Source of the DNA: Bacteroidales bacterium
GTDB taxonomy: Bacteria > Bacteroidota > Bacteroidia > Bacteroidales > JALTDM01
Reading direction: 5' to 3'
DNA length: 7,858 nt
NCBI GenBank assembly: GCA_027074135.1
Contig: JALTDM010000196.1
Coordinates: 1-7,858 of the forward strand
Made by a program: the position numbers and the translations under genes. Below are positions 6,204 through 7,858 of this stretch, piece after piece. Position 1 is the first letter of the stretch. Every line of letters begins with the position of its first letter. Under the pieces are notes generated by a model. The model had not been told where the DNA came from. It saw nothing but the letters and a program-made list of their open reading frames with translations, and made no database searches.

Positions 6204-7220
6204 TTACATAAATTCCGGACAATAATGTTTAATCGTATTTTTATCAGGTTCGGGCGGTTTACAAAATCTGTAAATAAGCGATATCTCTATTCCGCCTCGT
6301 CCTCCGCTGGCAATTTTCAACTTTGAAATATTTATGTCGTAACTAACTGCAATAGTGGCATTTGTATAATCAACACCCAGTTTTAAGATAATGGCATCTC
6401 TAAGCCTCATCCAGCCTCCCAAATAAACATTTGACACAACCATACTAGGCAGCGAATACCGCCAAATAAACCCTAAATCGTATTCGGACAATTTACCTTG
6501 ACGATACCAATAAAACGAAGGAAAAAGTGTATTAGACTCATTCAATCGCACCCTCGGCTCCAGAAAAAAATTAAAGCGTGAATAAAGATTTGCATCACTT
6601 TCTCCGTAAAATTTCTGTTTCGGTTTATTTATATGATTAAAAGAGAAGCCGGCATTCACAGGATAACCGTAAACATTCATCTTTCCATAAGTTCCTATTG
6701 CAAAATCAACGAACCCGAAAGCATCGTTTTCAAAATTTTCATTAGGTGCTATATCAGGATCAAACCTGTCTCCGTTGAATTGATTTCCGAAATGTAACTT
6801 TGAAAAAATTATGCTGGACCTGGAATAAGCCAAAGATACTCCGAGAGACAAATGTTTTATTAAGGTATTCTTAAAGTCTAATTTGTATGCACCAAGCAAG
6901 TCTATTCTGGTTGTAGTAAATTCTCCGTCACCTGCTTTATCATTGCTTATAATTATGCCTGCACCCGCATCACGTCCGCCGAGAAATTTAACATTTTCAA
7001 AACTCTTATCGGCCGCCGCAGAAAAAGTTACATAAGGTACAGTTACCGAAGCCCATTGGTTCCTATGATTAAAAAAAACACGGTATTCGCAATCTTCTCC
7101 GGCTGATGCAGGGGTAAGATAAAGTGGTATGGCATCATTTTGTGAAAAGTGAATATCCTGCGAATACAATCTCACCACAAAAATAGAAAGTAATAATATG
7201 AAAACAAGCGGCTTTCTCAT
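6204..7220 (-). CDS. PorP/SprF family type IX secretion outer-membrane protein
   Basis: 338 aa from ATG 7220, with a signal peptide (MRKPLVFILLLSIFVVRLYS, cut before Q21). The family hallmarks are present from end to end: QDIHFSQNDAIPLYLTPASAG at the mature N-terminus (21-41), NHRNQWASVTVPYVTFSAAAD (51-71), a series of alternating amphipathic strands typical of an outer-membrane beta-barrel, and VSYDINISKLKIAS followed by GRGGIEISLIYRF at 292-319. The length is normal. PorP/SprF proteins sit in the outer membrane and are needed for secretion or surface attachment of specific type B T9SS proteins; SprF serves the adhesin SprB in Flavobacterium. The start codon overlaps the stop of the upstream type B gene (ATGA), implying translational coupling, so its partner is most likely that protein. 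It is a cargo-specific paralogue type rather than proof of the core machinery, which is not in this window. Confidence 0.95.
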   Translation of the reverse strand: MRKPLVFILLLSIFVVRLYSQDIHFSQNDAIPLYLTPASAGEDCEYRVFFNHRNQWASVTVPYVTFSAAADKSFENVKFLGGRDAGAGIIISNDKAGDGEFTTTRIDLLGAYKLDFKNTLIKHLSLGVSLAYSRSSIIFSKLHFGNQFNGDRFDPDIAPNENFENDAFGFVDFAIGTYGKMNVYGYPVNAGFSFNHINKPKQKFYGESDANLYSRFNFFLEPRVRLNESNTLFPSFYWYRQGKLSEYDLGFIWRYSLPSMVVSNVYLGGWMRLRDAIILKLGVDYTNATIAVSYDINISKLKIASGGRGGIEISLIYRFCKPPEPDKNTIKHYCPEFM

Positions 7221-7858
7221 TTCAACAAAGTGATATTCCCCTTTTTAACAAATTTTTCTTGATTTATGCAAGTAGCCTCCAAGTAATAAACAAAAACAGC
7301 AGGATCAAGTTTTTTGCCTTTATATGTTCCGTCCCAACCTGTATTCAAGTCTGTTGTTTCAAAAACCAACTCTCCCCACCTGTCGAAAATCATAAGATGT
7401 ATATCGGTAATAAGAGCAGGGTTTGCATATACATAAAGCACATCATTTTTCCCATCCCCATTAGGTGAAAAAGCATTGGGAATATATATATACGGTTCAC
7501 CGCAAACGACCTCTCTAACTTTTATTACAAGCGTGTCTATGGCAATACATCCGTCAGGATCTGTTGCATACACCATATAACTAGTCGTTGTATTGGGATG
7601 CACAACAGGATTTGAAGAATTTGCACCCGTCATACCTTCGGGAGGTGACCATTCATATTGGAATCCCGTACTGTCTGTTGCATACAAATGAACTTCCGTA
7701 CCGGGATAGACATTATTTGTGTCGCTCCACACGTCTATGTGCGCTTCGTGATGCTCATTTGCCACATGAAGTGCCAAAGTATCACTACAGCCGTTAACAT
7801 CTGTTATAGTGGCAATATAATCTCCCTCACACAAGTTGTAAAGAGAATCTTGGGTGTC
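7217..7858 (-). CDS. C-terminal end of a surface protein with SprB-like repeat, Ig/PKD-like domain and type B T9SS sorting domain (5' end outside window)
   Basis: The frame is open to the right edge, so only the last 213 residues are seen. The TTG at 7834-7832 is an internal Leu codon, not the start. Residues about 4-30 (SLYNLCEGDYIATITDVNGC) match the end of an SprB-type repeat. Residues about 39-115 look like a PKD/Ig-like beta-sandwich (YPGTEVHLYA, YEWSPPEG, TTTSYMVYATDPDGC). The end, from about 122, is the CHU_C or gliding-motility-associated C-terminal domain: IPNAFSPNGDGKND at 126-139, then RWGELVF, GWDGTYKGK, VFVYYLEATC, and the terminal KKGNITLLK. This is the type B signal recognised by T9SS. 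The full gene is probably long and repetitive, giving a cell-surface adhesin or structural protein. The last codons overlap the PorP/SprF start by 4 nt, which ties it to its secretion partner. Confidence 0.93.
   Translation of the reverse strand, partial: DTQDSLYNLCEGDYIATITDVNGCSDTLALHVANEHHEAHIDVWSDTNNVYPGTEVHLYATDSTGFQYEWSPPEGMTGANSSNPVVHPNTTTSYMVYATDPDGCIAIDTLVIKVREVVCGEPYIYIPNAFSPNGDGKNDVLYVYANPALITDIHLMIFDRWGELVFETTDLNTGWDGTYKGKKLDPAVFVYYLEATCINQEKFVKKGNITLLK

Noticed and set aside
7832..7834. TTG as start codon of the type B surface protein gene
   Set aside because: The frame stays open to the window edge, and the residues upstream (SLYN) continue an SprB-like repeat. A start here would cut that repeat and give no signal peptide. 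The gene simply extends beyond the window.

Overview
The window is AT-rich and all seven genes lie on the minus strand, so transcription runs from high to low coordinates. The organism is almost certainly a Bacteroidota bacterium that uses the type IX secretion system (T9SS). Evidence for this is a gliding-motility-type (CHU_C, type B) C-terminal domain, a PorP/SprF-family protein, two proteins with YPNP-type (type A) sorting domains, a membrane-anchored TPR/AraC regulator of a kind typical of the phylum, TAnnTTTG-like promoter elements, and no clear Shine-Dalgarno sequences. I cannot name the genus.

Layout in the direction of transcription. (1) 7858-4671 is a T9SS cargo operon. It holds the end of a large SprB-like surface protein with a type B sorting domain, whose stop overlaps the start of a PorP/SprF outer-membrane protein by 4 nt (ATGA). 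Nine bases further on is a secreted Asp-box (BNR, sialidase-like fold) protein with a type A sorting domain. (2) 4617-3607 is pheS, the phenylalanyl-tRNA synthetase alpha chain, complete and probably with its own promoter at 4638-4645. (3) A 138-nt spacer holds a 69-nt palindromic element. (4) 3468-1019 is a two-gene unit: an exported cyclophilin-type peptidyl-prolyl isomerase with an unusually large internal insertion, then 17 nt later a membrane-anchored TPR/AraC-type transcription regulator. (5) A 169-nt spacer follows, with a -7-like promoter element and two direct repeats 22 bp apart. (6) 849-1 is the N-terminal 283 residues of another secreted type A T9SS protein. It runs off the left edge of the window and has no recognised functional domain.

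Apart from pheS, every gene encodes an envelope, secreted or membrane protein. The surface protein and its PorP/SprF partner form a classic secretion pair. The isomerase could assist folding of exported proteins, and the regulator could carry a periplasmic signal directly to DNA. The repeats in front of the 849-1 gene are a plausible, untested target for that regulator. I see no mobile element genes, CRISPR array, rRNA or tRNA, and no gene-free stretch over 300 bases. The most unusual items are the regulator architecture with its candidate operator, the intergenic palindrome, the cyclophilin insertion, and the uncharacterised domain of the 849-1 protein.
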